Shown in pieces: positions 50,674 to 60,664 of a stretch of 64,000 nucleotides of DNA. Location of the stretch: assembly GCA_000961655.1 (NCBI GenBank), contig LADR01000065.1, forward strand, positions 62,001 through 126,000. The letters are read 5' to 3'. The notes under the pieces are model-generated. The model was given only the letters and a program-made list of their open reading frames with translations. It searched no databases and was not told the origin of the DNA. This DNA comes from Desulfatitalea sp. BRH_c12. Its GTDB lineage: Bacteria > Desulfobacterota > Desulfobacteria > Desulfobacterales > Desulfosarcinaceae. The position numbers and the translations under genes were made by a program. Position 1 is the first letter of the stretch, and every line of letters starts with the position of its first letter.

Positions 50674-51336
50674 ATGTTGACGCTAAAACGCCTGCTCGTC
50701 TTTACCCTGATGGCTGCCTTCACCTGGGCTATGTCGGCCGCGGCGCAGGATCCGCCCAGCCTGGACAATATCCTTGCCGGTATCGAAAAGCGCTATGCCG
50801 GCAAAGGGTTTTCGGCTACCTTTTTCCAAGAGTCCATTCTCAAGGCCATGCAGATCACGGATACAGCGGAAGGCACCTTGACGGTCAAAAGTCCCGGAAA
50901 GATGCATTGGGCGTATACCATTCCCGAAGTTCAGAAGATCATCACCGATGGCAAAGAGATGTGGATTTACCGGCCAACGGACAATCAGGTCATGGTCGGT
51001 AAGGCGCCCAGCTATTTCGGCGGCGGCAAAGGGGCCGGCTTCTTGTCCGATATCCGCCAGATTCGCAAAAGCTTTCGCATCCAATTGCAGCCGGCACAAA
51101 ACGACCATCACCGGCTGAAGATGGAGCCTCTGAAACCGACGCCGGAGTTGGCCGACATCGTGATCTCGGTATCCAAAAAGACGTTTCAGATCGATCAGGT
51201 AGTTACTCACAATGCTTACGGCGATGAAACCCGTTTCATTCTGGACAACTATCAATTCGACATCAACCCGGATGAGAACTTGTTCCATTTCACCATTCCC
51301 AAAGGCGTCGAAGTGATTAAACTGGAACAGTTCTAG
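50674..51336 (+). CDS. lolA: Outer membrane lipoprotein carrier LolA
   Basis: A 220-residue periplasmic chaperone that carries lipoproteins from LolCDE to the outer membrane. Signal peptide 1-24 (TLMAAFTWAMSAAAQD). Mature features: LDNILAGIEKRYAGKGFSATFFQES near 30, GTLTVKSPGKMHWAYTIPEVQKIITDGKEMWIY-type beta core and FRIQLQPAQNDHHRLKM, all typical. GGAG lies eight bases before the ATG. It fits with the Slp lipoproteins in this window, which need Lol sorting. Confidence 0.94.
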   Translation: MLTLKRLLVFTLMAAFTWAMSAAAQDPPSLDNILAGIEKRYAGKGFSATFFQESILKAMQITDTAEGTLTVKSPGKMHWAYTIPEVQKIITDGKEMWIYRPTDNQVMVGKAPSYFGGGKGAGFLSDIRQIRKSFRIQLQPAQNDHHRLKMEPLKPTPELADIVISVSKKTFQIDQVVTHNAYGDETRFILDNYQFDINPDENLFHFTIPKGVEVIKLEQF

Positions 51337-51371
51337 ACCCGGTATTGCCAAGGAAGCGAACGGAGAAGAAG

Positions 51372-52289
51372 ATGAACGACGATCAGGCCCGAATGTACTC
51401 CCGTATTAAAGATGTGGCCAAAGCCCGCAACGCGATCATTCTGGCGCATAATTATCAGCCGGCCGAGATTCAGGATCTGGCCGATATGTGCGGCGACTCT
51501 CTGGAGCTCAGCCGCAAGGCCGCGCACACCGATGCGGACGTGATCGTTTTTTGCGGAGTGCATTTCATGGCTGAAACCGCCTCCATTCTCTGTCCGCACA
51601 AGACCGTTTTACTGCCGCGCATGGACGCCGGTTGCCTGATGGCCGACATGATTACGGCCGAGGCCCTGGCGGCGAAATTGGCCACTCTGCCGCCCATGCC
51701 GGTCGTGACCTATGTCAACTCCACTGCCGATGTTAAAGCGCTTTCCACGGTCTGCTGTACTTCAGCCAATGTGGTGCAGGTGGTCAATAGCCTGCCCGAG
51801 AATGAAATGCTTCTGACGCCCGATCGCAACCTGGCCATGTACGCCGCTTCGCGCACCGGCAAGAAGATTCACATCTGGGAAGGCTATTGTCCCACGCATG
51901 AATGGCTGCGGCCCGAAGATGTCGACCAGGCCCGGGCCGAGCATCCTGGCGCTGTTTTTATCGCGCACCCCGAATGCCGTCCGGAAATACTTCAGATGGC
52001 CGACGTGATCACCAGTACTTCGGGAATGCTGCGTCACGCCGCGCAGGCCGATGAAAAAGAGTTCATCATCGGCACCGAACAGGGTCTGCTTTATCCGTTG
52101 CGCAAAGCCAATCCGGACAAGCAGTTTTATCCGGCGTCCACACGCTTGATCTGCAAAAACATGAAGAAAATACAGGCGTCCGATGTGTTGCGCTGCCTGG
52201 AAACCATGACTGGCGAAGTAAAAGTGCCCGAAGCGATCCGGGTGCCGGCACTCAAGGCTGTTGAACTGATGATATCGCTGAAGGTGTAA
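51372..52289 (+). CDS. nadA: Quinolinate synthase
   Basis: A 305-residue [4Fe-4S] enzyme condensing iminoaspartate and dihydroxyacetone phosphate in NAD synthesis. Seen: AIILAHNYQPAEIQDLADMCGDSLELSRKA near residue 18, the PRMDAGCLMADM and HPEC cluster cysteines, VTYVNSTADVKA, GTEQGLLYPLRKANPDKQFYP and the third ligand in RLICKNMKKIQ. GAGAAGAAG precedes the ATG at 51372. It is 35 bases after lolA and is followed directly by the phosphatidyltransferase gene. nadB and nadC are not in the window. Confidence 0.96.
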   Translation: MNDDQARMYSRIKDVAKARNAIILAHNYQPAEIQDLADMCGDSLELSRKAAHTDADVIVFCGVHFMAETASILCPHKTVLLPRMDAGCLMADMITAEALAAKLATLPPMPVVTYVNSTADVKALSTVCCTSANVVQVVNSLPENEMLLTPDRNLAMYAASRTGKKIHIWEGYCPTHEWLRPEDVDQARAEHPGAVFIAHPECRPEILQMADVITSTSGMLRHAAQADEKEFIIGTEQGLLYPLRKANPDKQFYPASTRLICKNMKKIQASDVLRCLETMTGEVKVPEAIRVPALKAVELMISLKV

Positions 52290-53759
52290 ATGGTAACTCA
52301 ACTCCCCTCCAAAACGGCGGCTGTCCTTGTGTACAGTCGGCCAATTCTGGTCTTCGGCGGCATGGTCTGCGCGCTGGCCGTTATGTGGACGCGCGATCCA
52401 GCCGTTTACACGCTGGGCGTTTGCCTTTTGCTGTTATCCATGACCTTCGACCTGATCGACGGATGGTTCTCCACGCGCTATCGGCCGAACGCGCCGCTGG
52501 CGCACCTGGCGGATCGGATCATGGACAAATTGGTCTATTCGATCATTTTTCCAGTTGTGGCCGTGGGAACCATGTGGCGCTTGTCCGTGTTCGCGCCGGA
52601 CCTCAGCCGCAATCAGCTGCTGCATGCCATCTTTGTGCTTCTGCTGTGCGTTACGGTGCTGATCCGCGACAACTTTGCCGCTTTCATGCGCAGTTTCGCG
52701 CTTCGTCAAGGTACGGAACCCGAATCGATCGAGTTCACCCGGCTGCGCACCATCGTGGCCGCGCCGGTTGCCGCCTTGCTCTACGCGCATGCCTTTTACG
52801 TGCCCCAGGTGTCGTCCGCCTGGATTTATCGCTGGACCGCCACAATGGGCTCGCTGTCGCTGCGCACGCTTTTTTTTATCGAGATCCTGTTTCTGATTAT
52901 CAACTTGGGCTCGATCGCCGCCTACTGCCGCAAATACGGCACGGTCTGCCTGGATGAACTGTGCTTTGGCGATCAGGTACTGCGGCGCAAAATTCTCTCC
53001 GTACTGCCCAATGCCTTGACCATCATGAATGCCATGATGGGGCTGATCGCCGTGTTCTTCGCCTACCAGGGACGTTTCCGTGAGATGTACTTCATGATCA
53101 TCGGCGCAGCCACCTTTGACAAACTGGACGGCTCGGTGGCCCGCAAGCTCGGATTGACCGAACCCCTGCCGGGTGCGCTGACCCAGAAGAAGGTCAACCT
53201 GGGCAACCTGATGGACGATTTTGCCGACGGCATCAGCTTTTGCATCGCCCCCGCCTGGATCTTCTATATCGCCATGACCCGCCTGGGCAACGACCGTTTC
53301 GCAGCCGTTCCCGTGGGCTGGATTGCGCTGCTGTATGCGATTGCCGGCATCGGCCGCCTCATCTACTTCACCCTGGACAAAAGTCCCATTCCGGGGTTCT
53401 TTAAAGGCCTGCCGTCACCGGCCGCGGCCCTGCTGGTGCTGGCACCCATCGTCATCTTCGATCAGGCCTTCGCAACGTTTCCGGGATGGATCGGCTTTTG
53501 GGGCTACTTCGTTATCGTCACGATAGTCTTTTCAGCGTTTATCATGAATTTTTATCCGCTGCGCTACATGCACATGGGAAGAGCCATGAGCCGCAATCCC
53601 TGGTTCGGTCGCATCACCGCGATCGTCTTGACCGTGACTGCTTTCACGCCTTTTCTGGGACAAGTCTGTTTAGGATTTATGATAGTGTACGTGCTCTCAC
53701 CCCTGGTCACCGGACGGGTCGATCCCCATGTGGCGGCCCGCGAGAGCCGGGTAGAATAG
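52290..53759 (+). CDS. Tandem CDP-alcohol phosphatidyltransferase-like membrane protein
   Basis: A 489-residue protein of about 12 membrane helices made of two CDP-alcohol phosphatidyltransferase domains. The family motif is D-x2-DG-x2-AR-x8-9-G-x3-D-x3-D. The second domain has it in full (DKLDGSVARKLG, with a longer insertion, then GNLMDDFADG near 300). The first (54-79, DLIDGWFST then LAHLADRIMDK) keeps all four aspartates but has ST for AR and Ala for the Gly. Likely phospholipid head-group synthesis, perhaps phosphatidylserine or inositol type. It starts one base after the nadA stop, so they are coupled. Confidence 0.88.
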   Translation: MVTQLPSKTAAVLVYSRPILVFGGMVCALAVMWTRDPAVYTLGVCLLLLSMTFDLIDGWFSTRYRPNAPLAHLADRIMDKLVYSIIFPVVAVGTMWRLSVFAPDLSRNQLLHAIFVLLLCVTVLIRDNFAAFMRSFALRQGTEPESIEFTRLRTIVAAPVAALLYAHAFYVPQVSSAWIYRWTATMGSLSLRTLFFIEILFLIINLGSIAAYCRKYGTVCLDELCFGDQVLRRKILSVLPNALTIMNAMMGLIAVFFAYQGRFREMYFMIIGAATFDKLDGSVARKLGLTEPLPGALTQKKVNLGNLMDDFADGISFCIAPAWIFYIAMTRLGNDRFAAVPVGWIALLYAIAGIGRLIYFTLDKSPIPGFFKGLPSPAAALLVLAPIVIFDQAFATFPGWIGFWGYFVIVTIVFSAFIMNFYPLRYMHMGRAMSRNPWFGRITAIVLTVTAFTPFLGQVCLGFMIVYVLSPLVTGRVDPHVAARESRVE

Positions 53760-53827
53760 TATTATGCGGCTGTGAATGTCACAGTATGTGAACCACTGAT
53801 TCGAAAAAAATGAGGAGCTGATCAATA

Positions 53828-54316
53828 ATGGAACCATGCCCTTGCGGTAGCGGCCAAACCTACGCGGAGTGCTGCCAGCCCATGATTCGCGGCGATCGCC
53901 CGGCCGGTACGGCCGAAGAATTGATGCGATCGCGCTACACGGCCCATGCCAAGACCGAAGTTGACTACGTATATGAGACCACCCACAGCAGCCAGCGTAA
54001 AAAGGTGAATCGTGAGCAGGTCGCGGCCTGGTCCAAAAACGCTGAGTGGTTGGGCTTGGAAATCGACGAAACCGAGGGCGGCGGGCCTGACGACGATGCC
54101 GGTTCGGTGACATTTACCGCGCGCTACCGGGAAAAAGGTAAAAAGGTCGAACACCGTGAAGTGGCCGAGTTCAAGAAAGAAGAAGGGCGCTGGTATTTCG
54201 TGGATGGCCGTGCGCCCAAGGCCGTGCAGGTGATCCGCCAGGGGCCCAAGATCGGCCGCAACGATCCGTGTACCTGCGGCAGCGGGAAGAAATTCAAGAA
54301 ATGCTGCGGGGCGTGA
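53828..54316 (+). CDS. YchJ family protein with two SEC-C motifs
   Basis: A 162-residue protein. N-terminal [18 protein letters not shown] and C-terminal [18 protein letters not shown] are zinc-binding SEC-C motifs. The middle is a YchJ (UPF0225) NTF2-like fold, with [21 protein letters not shown] near 33 and [16 protein letters not shown] near 113. Function unknown; SEC-C modules usually mediate protein or ribosome contact. It is convergent with gltD, with a hairpin between them. Confidence 0.9.
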   Translation: MEPCPCGSGQTYAECCQPMIRGDRPAGTAEELMRSRYTAHAKTEVDYVYETTHSSQRKKVNREQVAAWSKNAEWLGLEIDETEGGGPDDDAGSVTFTARYREKGKKVEHREVAEFKKEEGRWYFVDGRAPKAVQVIRQGPKIGRNDPCTCGSGKKFKKCCGA

Positions 54317-54326
54317 TTGCTGACGA

Positions 54327-54351
54327 CCCTCCCACGCACAGCGTGGGAGGG
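54327..54351. terminator. Hairpin between the convergent ychJ-like and gltD genes
   Basis: CCCTCCCACGC (54327-54337) pairs perfectly with GCGTGGGAGGG (54341-54351) around ACA. There is no T-run on either side, so termination is likely weak or needs another factor. Confidence 0.45.
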
Positions 54352-54368
54352 AGAATAAAAAATGCGGA

Positions 54369-55841
54369 TCAGCGGACCAGCGGCAGATCGCAACAGCCCT
54401 TGGTCGGCAGATCGGATGCGCCCATCAGGTAGATATCGACCGCGCGGGCGGCTTCGCGGCCTTCCGAAATGGCCCACACAATCAGCGATTGCCCGCGATG
54501 CGCGTCGCCGGCACAGAAGATGCCCGGCACATCGGTCATATAGCGGTCGTCGGCAGCAATGGCGCCGGTCGGCGATGTCTTGAAGCCCATCGCGGGCGCC
54601 AATCGATCCGTTTGCGGACCGGCGTAGCCGATGGCGATCAGCACCAGATCCGCCGGCCACCGGCGGGTCGTTCCCGGCAGTTCTTCGATGCGCGGCGGCC
54701 CACCCGGTTGGGGGATCATGCGGATGTCCACCGTGACCAGTTGCTGCACACGGCCTTCATCGCCCTCAAAAGCTTTGGTCAGAATGCCCCATTGGCGGTC
54801 GACGCCCTCTTCATGCGAAGCGCTGGTGCGCAGCCGCATCGGATAGTACGGCCAGGGCTGGTGTTGCGGCCGGCCCTCCGCGGGTTGGCCAACGGCCTCG
54901 AAATTGGTGATTGACAACGCCTTTTGGCGGTTGCTGGTGCCGATGCAGTCACTGCCCGTGTCCCCGCCGCCGATGACGATGACATGTTTGCCGGCGGCGC
55001 TGATGGGTTTGACGCCCGCAGCGGTCGGGACATCGCCGGCCACCACCCGGTTCTGCCGGGTCAAAAAATCCATCGCAAAATGGATACCCTCCAATGCCCG
55101 TCCGGGCAGGTTCAGATCGCGCGGCACGGTCGCGCCGATACAGAAGACGGCCGCATCGAACCCTTTGATCTCTTCGACCGGCACAGTGACGCCCACGTGG
55201 GCCCGGGTGCGAAAGCGGACGCCCTCGTGCGCCATGATGGTCAGCCGCCGATCGATGACCCATTTTTCCATTTTGAAATCGGGGATGCCGTAGCGCAGCA
55301 ACCCGCCCAGGCGATCATCGCGCTCGTAAACCGTGACCCTGTGTCCGGCGCGGTTGAGTTGCTGGGCGCACGCCAGGCCGGACGGCCCGGACCCGATGAC
55401 AGCCACCGTTTTGCCCGTGCGTTGTTGGGGTGGCCGCGGCTGAATCCAGCCTTGCGCGAAAGCATGTTCGATGATCTCTTTTTCGATCTGCTCGATTGTC
55501 ACCGCCGGCGCGTTGATGGCCAGCACGCAAGCTTCTTCACACGGCGCCGGGCACAACCGGCCGGTAAATTCAGGGAAGTTGTTGGTGGCATGCAGGCGTT
55601 CGACCGCTTCCGGCCAAAGCTGCCGGTAGACCGCGTCGTTCCATTCGGGAATCAGATTGCCCAACGGGCATCCGGCAATACAGGTCGGCACCCCGCAGTC
55701 CATGCAGCGCGCCGCCTGCTGGATCTGCTTGTCCTTGGGAAAAGGGGTGTATATTTCGCGGAAATCATCGACCCGCACCGTGACCGGCCGCTTTTTAGGC
55801 AGCTCTCGAGGAAATTCTTTGAATCCGGTCGGTTTTCCCAT
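54369..55841 (-). CDS. gltD: Glutamate synthase small subunit
   Basis: A 490-residue NADPH-oxidising subunit of GOGAT. N-terminal cysteine clusters CMDCGVPTCIAGCPLGNLIPEWND-type region and CPAPCEEACVLAIN hold two [4Fe-4S] centres. The FAD fold GSGPSGLACAQQLNRAGH near 149 and the NADP fold VIGGGDTGSDCIG near 290 follow, ending in GIFCAGDAHRGQSLIVWA. It passes electrons to GltB. It lies after gltB on the same strand, separated by 169 bases that contain a module B repeat. Confidence 0.96.
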   Translation of the reverse strand: MGKPTGFKEFPRELPKKRPVTVRVDDFREIYTPFPKDKQIQQAARCMDCGVPTCIAGCPLGNLIPEWNDAVYRQLWPEAVERLHATNNFPEFTGRLCPAPCEEACVLAINAPAVTIEQIEKEIIEHAFAQGWIQPRPPQQRTGKTVAVIGSGPSGLACAQQLNRAGHRVTVYERDDRLGGLLRYGIPDFKMEKWVIDRRLTIMAHEGVRFRTRAHVGVTVPVEEIKGFDAAVFCIGATVPRDLNLPGRALEGIHFAMDFLTRQNRVVAGDVPTAAGVKPISAAGKHVIVIGGGDTGSDCIGTSNRQKALSITNFEAVGQPAEGRPQHQPWPYYPMRLRTSASHEEGVDRQWGILTKAFEGDEGRVQQLVTVDIRMIPQPGGPPRIEELPGTTRRWPADLVLIAIGYAGPQTDRLAPAMGFKTSPTGAIAADDRYMTDVPGIFCAGDAHRGQSLIVWAISEGREAARAVDIYLMGASDLPTKGCCDLPLVR

Positions 55842-55963
55842 CGTCTATCTTTCGTTCGTTAGTGGGATTGATTTGAAAAGATCCTACCATGATCTCCGAT
55901 TTACCAATCGCCTATTTACCTGATTAACGCAACTTTCGGGATTGGCGTGTGGCGCGGACAACA

Positions 55964-56000
55964 CGCCCGGATCACCGGCGTTTGGACCCGAGGTTTGAAT
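55964..56000. repeat. Dispersed palindromic repeat, module B (copy 4)
   Basis: CGCCCGGATCACCGGCG then TTTGGACCCGAGGTTTGAAT, between gltD and gltB. A partial inverted copy (CAACTTTCGGGATTGGCG) is present just before it at 55930-55947. Confidence 0.65.
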
Positions 56001-56010
56001 GATTAACAAA

Positions 56011-59000
56011 TTAACGACTCAACGACCTCTTGTATTCCACGGGCATCACCTTCACAAACAGGGGCAGCATGGCCTCCCAGCGCTTCAGAATGCGCTGCGC
56101 CACGGGACTTTCGGTGTAGGCCAAGTGGCGTTCGATCATCGTTTTCAGCTCGCGAATATCCTCGTCGTCGGTCACCGGATCCAGATCGACCATCTGCATG
56201 TTGCAGCGGTGCTGTTTGAAATCGCCCGCTTCGTCGAGCACGTAGGCAATGCCGCCGCTCATGCCCGCGGCCGTGTTGCGGCCGGTGCGGCCCAGGATCA
56301 CCACGCGGCCGCCGGTCATATATTCGCAGGCATGATCGCCGGTGCCTTCGACCACCGCCTGCACGCCGCTGTTGCGCACGCAGAAGCGTTCGCCGGCCAT
56401 GCCGCGAATGAAGGCCTCGCCGCTGGTGGCACCATAGAAGGCCACATTGCCGATGATCACGTTCGTTTCGGCCGCAAAACCGGCACCGGCCGGCGGACGG
56501 ATCGTCAGTCGGGCCCCGGACAAGCCCTTGCCGAAATAGTCGTTGGCATCGCCGTGGATGACGGCGGTCACGCCCTTTGCGCCGAATGCCATGAAACTCT
56601 GTCCGGCCGAACCAGTGCAGCGCAAGGTGATGGTGTCATCGGGCAATCCGGCTTCACCATAGCGCAGGCAAATAGCGCTGCTCAGACGTGTGCCGAGCGT
56701 GCGGTGCACGTTGCGGATGGCAATATCCAGCGTCACGGCCTGCTGCCGTTCCAGGGCCGGTTCGCACAGCGCATGGATGTGCTTCTCAAGGGTGTCATCC
56801 ACCTGGCGAGCCTGAATTGCACCGCAATGATCCTGGACATGCACCGGTACCTGCACCTGGCGCACCACTTTGGACAAGTCAACGCCATGGGCCTGCCAGT
56901 ACTCGACCGCCGGCTGGAAATCGAGCCGATCGGCGCGGCCGACCATCTCGTCGATGCGCCGGAAGCCCAAACCGGCCATGATGTGACGCAGTTCTTCGGC
57001 CAGAAAGCGCATCATGGTGATGACGTGTTCGGGCTTGCCCGTGAATTTTTTGCGCAGTTCGGGATCCTGGGTCGCAATGCCAACCGGGCAGGTGTTCAAA
57101 TGGCAGACCCGCACCAGGATGCAGCCCAGTGCCACCAGCGATAACGTGCCGAACCCGAACTCCTCGGCACCCAGCAGGCAGGCAATGGCCACATCGCGGC
57201 CGGTCTTCAATTGGCCGTCACACTCCAGCACCATGCGATCCCGCAGACCATTGAGAACCAGGGTTTGATGGGCCTCGGGCAGTCCCAGCTCCCACGGCGC
57301 GCCCGCATGGCGGATCGAGCCTTGCGGCGAGGCGCCTGTGCCGCCCGTATCGCCGCTGATCAGAACGCAGTCGGCACCGCCTTTGACCACACCGGCCGCA
57401 ATCGTGCCCACCCCGACCGCCGAGACCAGTTTGACGCTGACGCGCGCCTCGGCATTGGCGCGTTTCAGATCGTAAATCAGCTGCGAAAGATCCTCGATCG
57501 AGTAGATGTCGTGGTGCGGCGGTGGCGAAATCAACCCCACATAGGGCGTGCTGCGGCGTGTTTTGGCGATCCAGGGATAGACCTTGAAGCCGGGCAACTG
57601 GCCGCCTTCACCGGGTTTGGCGCCCTGGGCCATTTTGATCTGCAGCTCGCGGGCGCTGGCCAGGTAGGTGCCGGTCACGCCGAATCGGCCCGAGGCCACC
57701 TGCTTGATGGCGCTGTTGCGCCAATCCCCATTGGGATCGGGCTGGAAGCGGTCCTCGTCTTCGCCGCCTTCGCCGCTGTTGCTGCGCCCACCGATGCGGT
57801 TCATGGCCACGGCCAAAGTTTCGTGGGCTTCCTTGCTGATCGAGCCGTAAGACATGGCGCCGGTTTTGAAGCGCTTGACGATCTCGGTCCAGGGTTCCAC
57901 TTCGGCGAGCGGCACCGGCGTGTCCGCCGGTTTGAGGTCGATCAGGCCGCGCAGCAGCCCTTCGGTGCGGTTTTGTTCGTCCACGCCGGCGGCATAGGCT
58001 TGCCAGGCTTGCCAGTTGTCGTCGAAAACCGCCTGGCGGAAGCGCGCCAGCATGAGCGGGTTGTATTGATGCGCTTCGCCGTCACGACGCCACTTGTACT
58101 TGCCGCCCGAATTCAGCGCCGTCCGCTCGCCCGATGGGACCGGCGCGTAAGCGCGGCGATGGCGCTCGGCGATGCCTGTGGCCAAACGGTCCAGTCCGGC
58201 CCCACCGATGCGCGAGGCGGTGTCGGTGAAAAAGCGCGCGACCACGTCATCGGCCAACCCCAGGCATTCGAAAATCTGGGCGCCCTGATAGCTTTGCAGG
58301 GTGGAAATACCCACTTTGGACATCACCTTCAGAATGCCCGCTTCCAGCGCATGCACGTAATTGCGCACGGCCGCTTCGGGAGCCAGCGCGGCCATCTGAC
58401 CGTTGGCGACCAAGTCCGCGATAGACGCATACGCGAGGTAAGGATAAACGGCGCCGGCCCCGTAGCCGAGCAGGCAGCAGAAATGATGCACTTCGCGCGG
58501 CTCGCCGCTTTCCACGACCAAGCCGCAGCCGGCACGCAGGCCCTGGCGGATCAGGTGATGATGCACGCCGGCCGTAGCCAGCAGGGCAGGGATCGGCATG
58601 CACGCCGCACCGGCCCGGCGGTCGGACAAGATGATCAGTGTGGCGCCACCGGCTACCGCGCGCGCGGCCGCTTCGCACAAATCGTTCAGCCCCTGGCCGA
58701 GCCCCTGCGCTCCCTGATCTGCGGGATACACCATATCCAGCGTGACCGTGCGGATGCCGGGCCGGTCGATCGCACGCAGCCAGGCCATGTGGTCGGAGGT
58801 CAAGATGGGGCTGTTCAGTTTGATCCGTCGGCAGTGCGCAGGCGATTCGTCGAGCAGGTTGCGCTCGGCGCCAAGATAGACATCCATGGCGGTCACCAGT
58901 GCCTCGCGGGTGGCATCCAGCGGCGGATTGGTGACCTGGGCGAACATCTGTTTGAAGTAGTCGTACAGCAGGCGCGGCCGTTTTGAGAGGATGGCCGGGG

Positions 59001-60546
59001 GGATATCGTCGCCCATCGATCCGACTGGCTCCTTGCCGTCGACGAGCATGGGCGGCAGAATGATCTTCAGATCCTCCAGGGTGTAGCCGAACAGATGATG
59101 CCGCTGGCGCAACGTCTCAGCGTTTTCACCGGCAGCGTCACGCGCCGTGACCGGCACCGTGATCAGGGTCTCCGGCGTAATCACATTGGCCGTGATCCAA
59201 TGCCGGTAGGGGTGGCGCTGGACAATGCGCTCTTTGATCTCTTCGTCTTCGACAATGCGCCCGGCCTCGAGATCCGCCAGGAACATGCGCCCCGGCTGCA
59301 GGCGGCCCTTGCGTGCGATGCGGGCTGGGTCGATGTCGAGCACGCCGGTTTCGGAAGCCATGACCACCAGGCCGTCGTGTGTGATGGTGTAGCGCGAAGG
59401 GCGCAGCCCGTTGCGGTCCAGCACGGCGCCGATGTGCCGACCGTCGCTGAAGGGGATACTGGCCGGTCCGTCCCAGGGTTCCATGCAGCAGGCGTGGTAT
59501 TCGTAAAATGCGCGGCGCGCGTCTGGCATGCTGTCATGGTGCTGCCAGGCTTCGGGAATCATCATCATGATGCAGTGCGGCAGCGAGCGGCCGGCATGGT
59601 AGAGCAGCTCCACCACGCTGTCCAGACAGGCCGAATCGCTGGAGCCCGGCCGGATCAGCGGCAGCACTTTGGCCAGATCGCTGCCGAAGCGATCGGATGC
59701 AAAATGGGCCTCGCGCGAGCGCAGCCAATTCAAGTTGCCCCGCAAGGTGTTGATCTCGCCGTTGTGCGCCAGAAAGCGGAAAGGATGCGCCAGGTCCCAG
59801 GCGGGAAAGGTGTTGGTGCTGTAACGTTGATGCACCATGGCCATGACGCTCTGCAAGGCCGGGTCACGCAGGTCCGCAAAGTATGGGCCCAACTGGGTAG
59901 CCACCAGCATGCCTTTGTAGATAAAGGTGCGGCTGGAAAGACTGGGGATATGGAAGCAGGCCCCCTGCGCGAGGCCGGCCTGGCCAACAGCCTTTTCGGC
60001 CTGGCGCCGGATCACATACAAGCTGCGCTCGAAAGCGTCCGGATCGGCGGCCGTGCGGGCGTCGCATCCGACAAATATCTGGAATATGGCCGGTTCGACA
60101 TGCCGTGACAAAGGTCCCAGAACTTCGCTGCGCACGGGTACCTTGCGCCAGCCCAGCACCTTCTGACCTTCCTGGCCGATGGCTTTTTCCAGCTTTTGCC
60201 GGCAAAAAGCGTCTTGGGCCGCATCGCGCGGCAAAAAGACCAAGCCACTGGCGTATTGGCCGGGACCCGGCAAGGCGAACCCTTCTTCGCGGCACACGTC
60301 GCGCAGGAAGCCGTCCGGCATGCGCAGCATGATGCCGGCACCGTCGCCGGTATCGGCATCGCAGGCGCAGGCACCGCGATGGGCCAGGTTTTCAAGGACC
60401 TGCAACCCCTGAGCGACAATTTCGTGAGACGGGCCGCCGCGCAACCGGCAGACGAAACCGACTCCGCAAGCATCGTGTTCAAAGCGCGGGTCGTACAATC
60501 CCGTGGCTTGCGGTCTTCCGAAAGCCAGTGGCGGCACAGGTGTCAT
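56011..60546 (-). CDS. gltB: Glutamate synthase large subunit
   Basis: A 1511-residue enzyme making two glutamates from glutamine and 2-oxoglutarate. A 26-residue propeptide precedes Cys27 (EHDACGVGFVCRLRG), the class II amidotransferase nucleophile after self-cleavage. The central linker leads to the FMN domain (about 840-1200) with SYGSISKEAHETLAVAMNRIGGRSNSGEGGEDE and SGDTGGTGASP. The [3Fe-4S] site is in GCILVRVCHLNTCPVGIATQ, and the C-terminal beta helix carries G-x-G repeats. It is the third glutamate-synthase-type protein in the window. GGAG lies six bases before the ATG. Confidence 0.97.
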   Translation of the reverse strand: MTPVPPLAFGRPQATGLYDPRFEHDACGVGFVCRLRGGPSHEIVAQGLQVLENLAHRGACACDADTGDGAGIMLRMPDGFLRDVCREEGFALPGPGQYASGLVFLPRDAAQDAFCRQKLEKAIGQEGQKVLGWRKVPVRSEVLGPLSRHVEPAIFQIFVGCDARTAADPDAFERSLYVIRRQAEKAVGQAGLAQGACFHIPSLSSRTFIYKGMLVATQLGPYFADLRDPALQSVMAMVHQRYSTNTFPAWDLAHPFRFLAHNGEINTLRGNLNWLRSREAHFASDRFGSDLAKVLPLIRPGSSDSACLDSVVELLYHAGRSLPHCIMMMIPEAWQHHDSMPDARRAFYEYHACCMEPWDGPASIPFSDGRHIGAVLDRNGLRPSRYTITHDGLVVMASETGVLDIDPARIARKGRLQPGRMFLADLEAGRIVEDEEIKERIVQRHPYRHWITANVITPETLITVPVTARDAAGENAETLRQRHHLFGYTLEDLKIILPPMLVDGKEPVGSMGDDIPPAILSKRPRLLYDYFKQMFAQVTNPPLDATREALVTAMDVYLGAERNLLDESPAHCRRIKLNSPILTSDHMAWLRAIDRPGIRTVTLDMVYPADQGAQGLGQGLNDLCEAAARAVAGGATLIILSDRRAGAACMPIPALLATAGVHHHLIRQGLRAGCGLVVESGEPREVHHFCCLLGYGAGAVYPYLAYASIADLVANGQMAALAPEAAVRNYVHALEAGILKVMSKVGISTLQSYQGAQIFECLGLADDVVARFFTDTASRIGGAGLDRLATGIAERHRRAYAPVPSGERTALNSGGKYKWRRDGEAHQYNPLMLARFRQAVFDDNWQAWQAYAAGVDEQNRTEGLLRGLIDLKPADTPVPLAEVEPWTEIVKRFKTGAMSYGSISKEAHETLAVAMNRIGGRSNSGEGGEDEDRFQPDPNGDWRNSAIKQVASGRFGVTGTYLASARELQIKMAQGAKPGEGGQLPGFKVYPWIAKTRRSTPYVGLISPPPHHDIYSIEDLSQLIYDLKRANAEARVSVKLVSAVGVGTIAAGVVKGGADCVLISGDTGGTGASPQGSIRHAGAPWELGLPEAHQTLVLNGLRDRMVLECDGQLKTGRDVAIACLLGAEEFGFGTLSLVALGCILVRVCHLNTCPVGIATQDPELRKKFTGKPEHVITMMRFLAEELRHIMAGLGFRRIDEMVGRADRLDFQPAVEYWQAHGVDLSKVVRQVQVPVHVQDHCGAIQARQVDDTLEKHIHALCEPALERQQAVTLDIAIRNVHRTLGTRLSSAICLRYGEAGLPDDTITLRCTGSAGQSFMAFGAKGVTAVIHGDANDYFGKGLSGARLTIRPPAGAGFAAETNVIIGNVAFYGATSGEAFIRGMAGERFCVRNSGVQAVVEGTGDHACEYMTGGRVVILGRTGRNTAAGMSGGIAYVLDEAGDFKQHRCNMQMVDLDPVTDDEDIRELKTMIERHLAYTESPVAQRILKRWEAMLPLFVKVMPVEYKRSLSR

Positions 60547-60558
60547 GCAATCTCCTGA

Positions 60559-60587
60559 TCCGGCGTGGCCCGGAGTGGAAAGTGGCG
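60559..60587 (+). repeat. Short dispersed repeat, family A
   Basis: TCCGGCGTGGCCCGGAGTGG then AAAGTGGCG, just upstream of gltB. Confidence 0.55.
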
Positions 60588-60664
60588 TTTCCCTGGCATT
60601 CCTTTGAACTGGCGCTATCCCTGGCGCAGGATGTCGAGGGCGCGCAACGGGCGATCGGCGTGTG

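Noticed and set aside
57211-58986. A 591-codon open frame antisense to gltB
   Set aside because: It has no recognisable domain and lies entirely inside the well-supported gltB; high-GC genes often leave long antisense frames.
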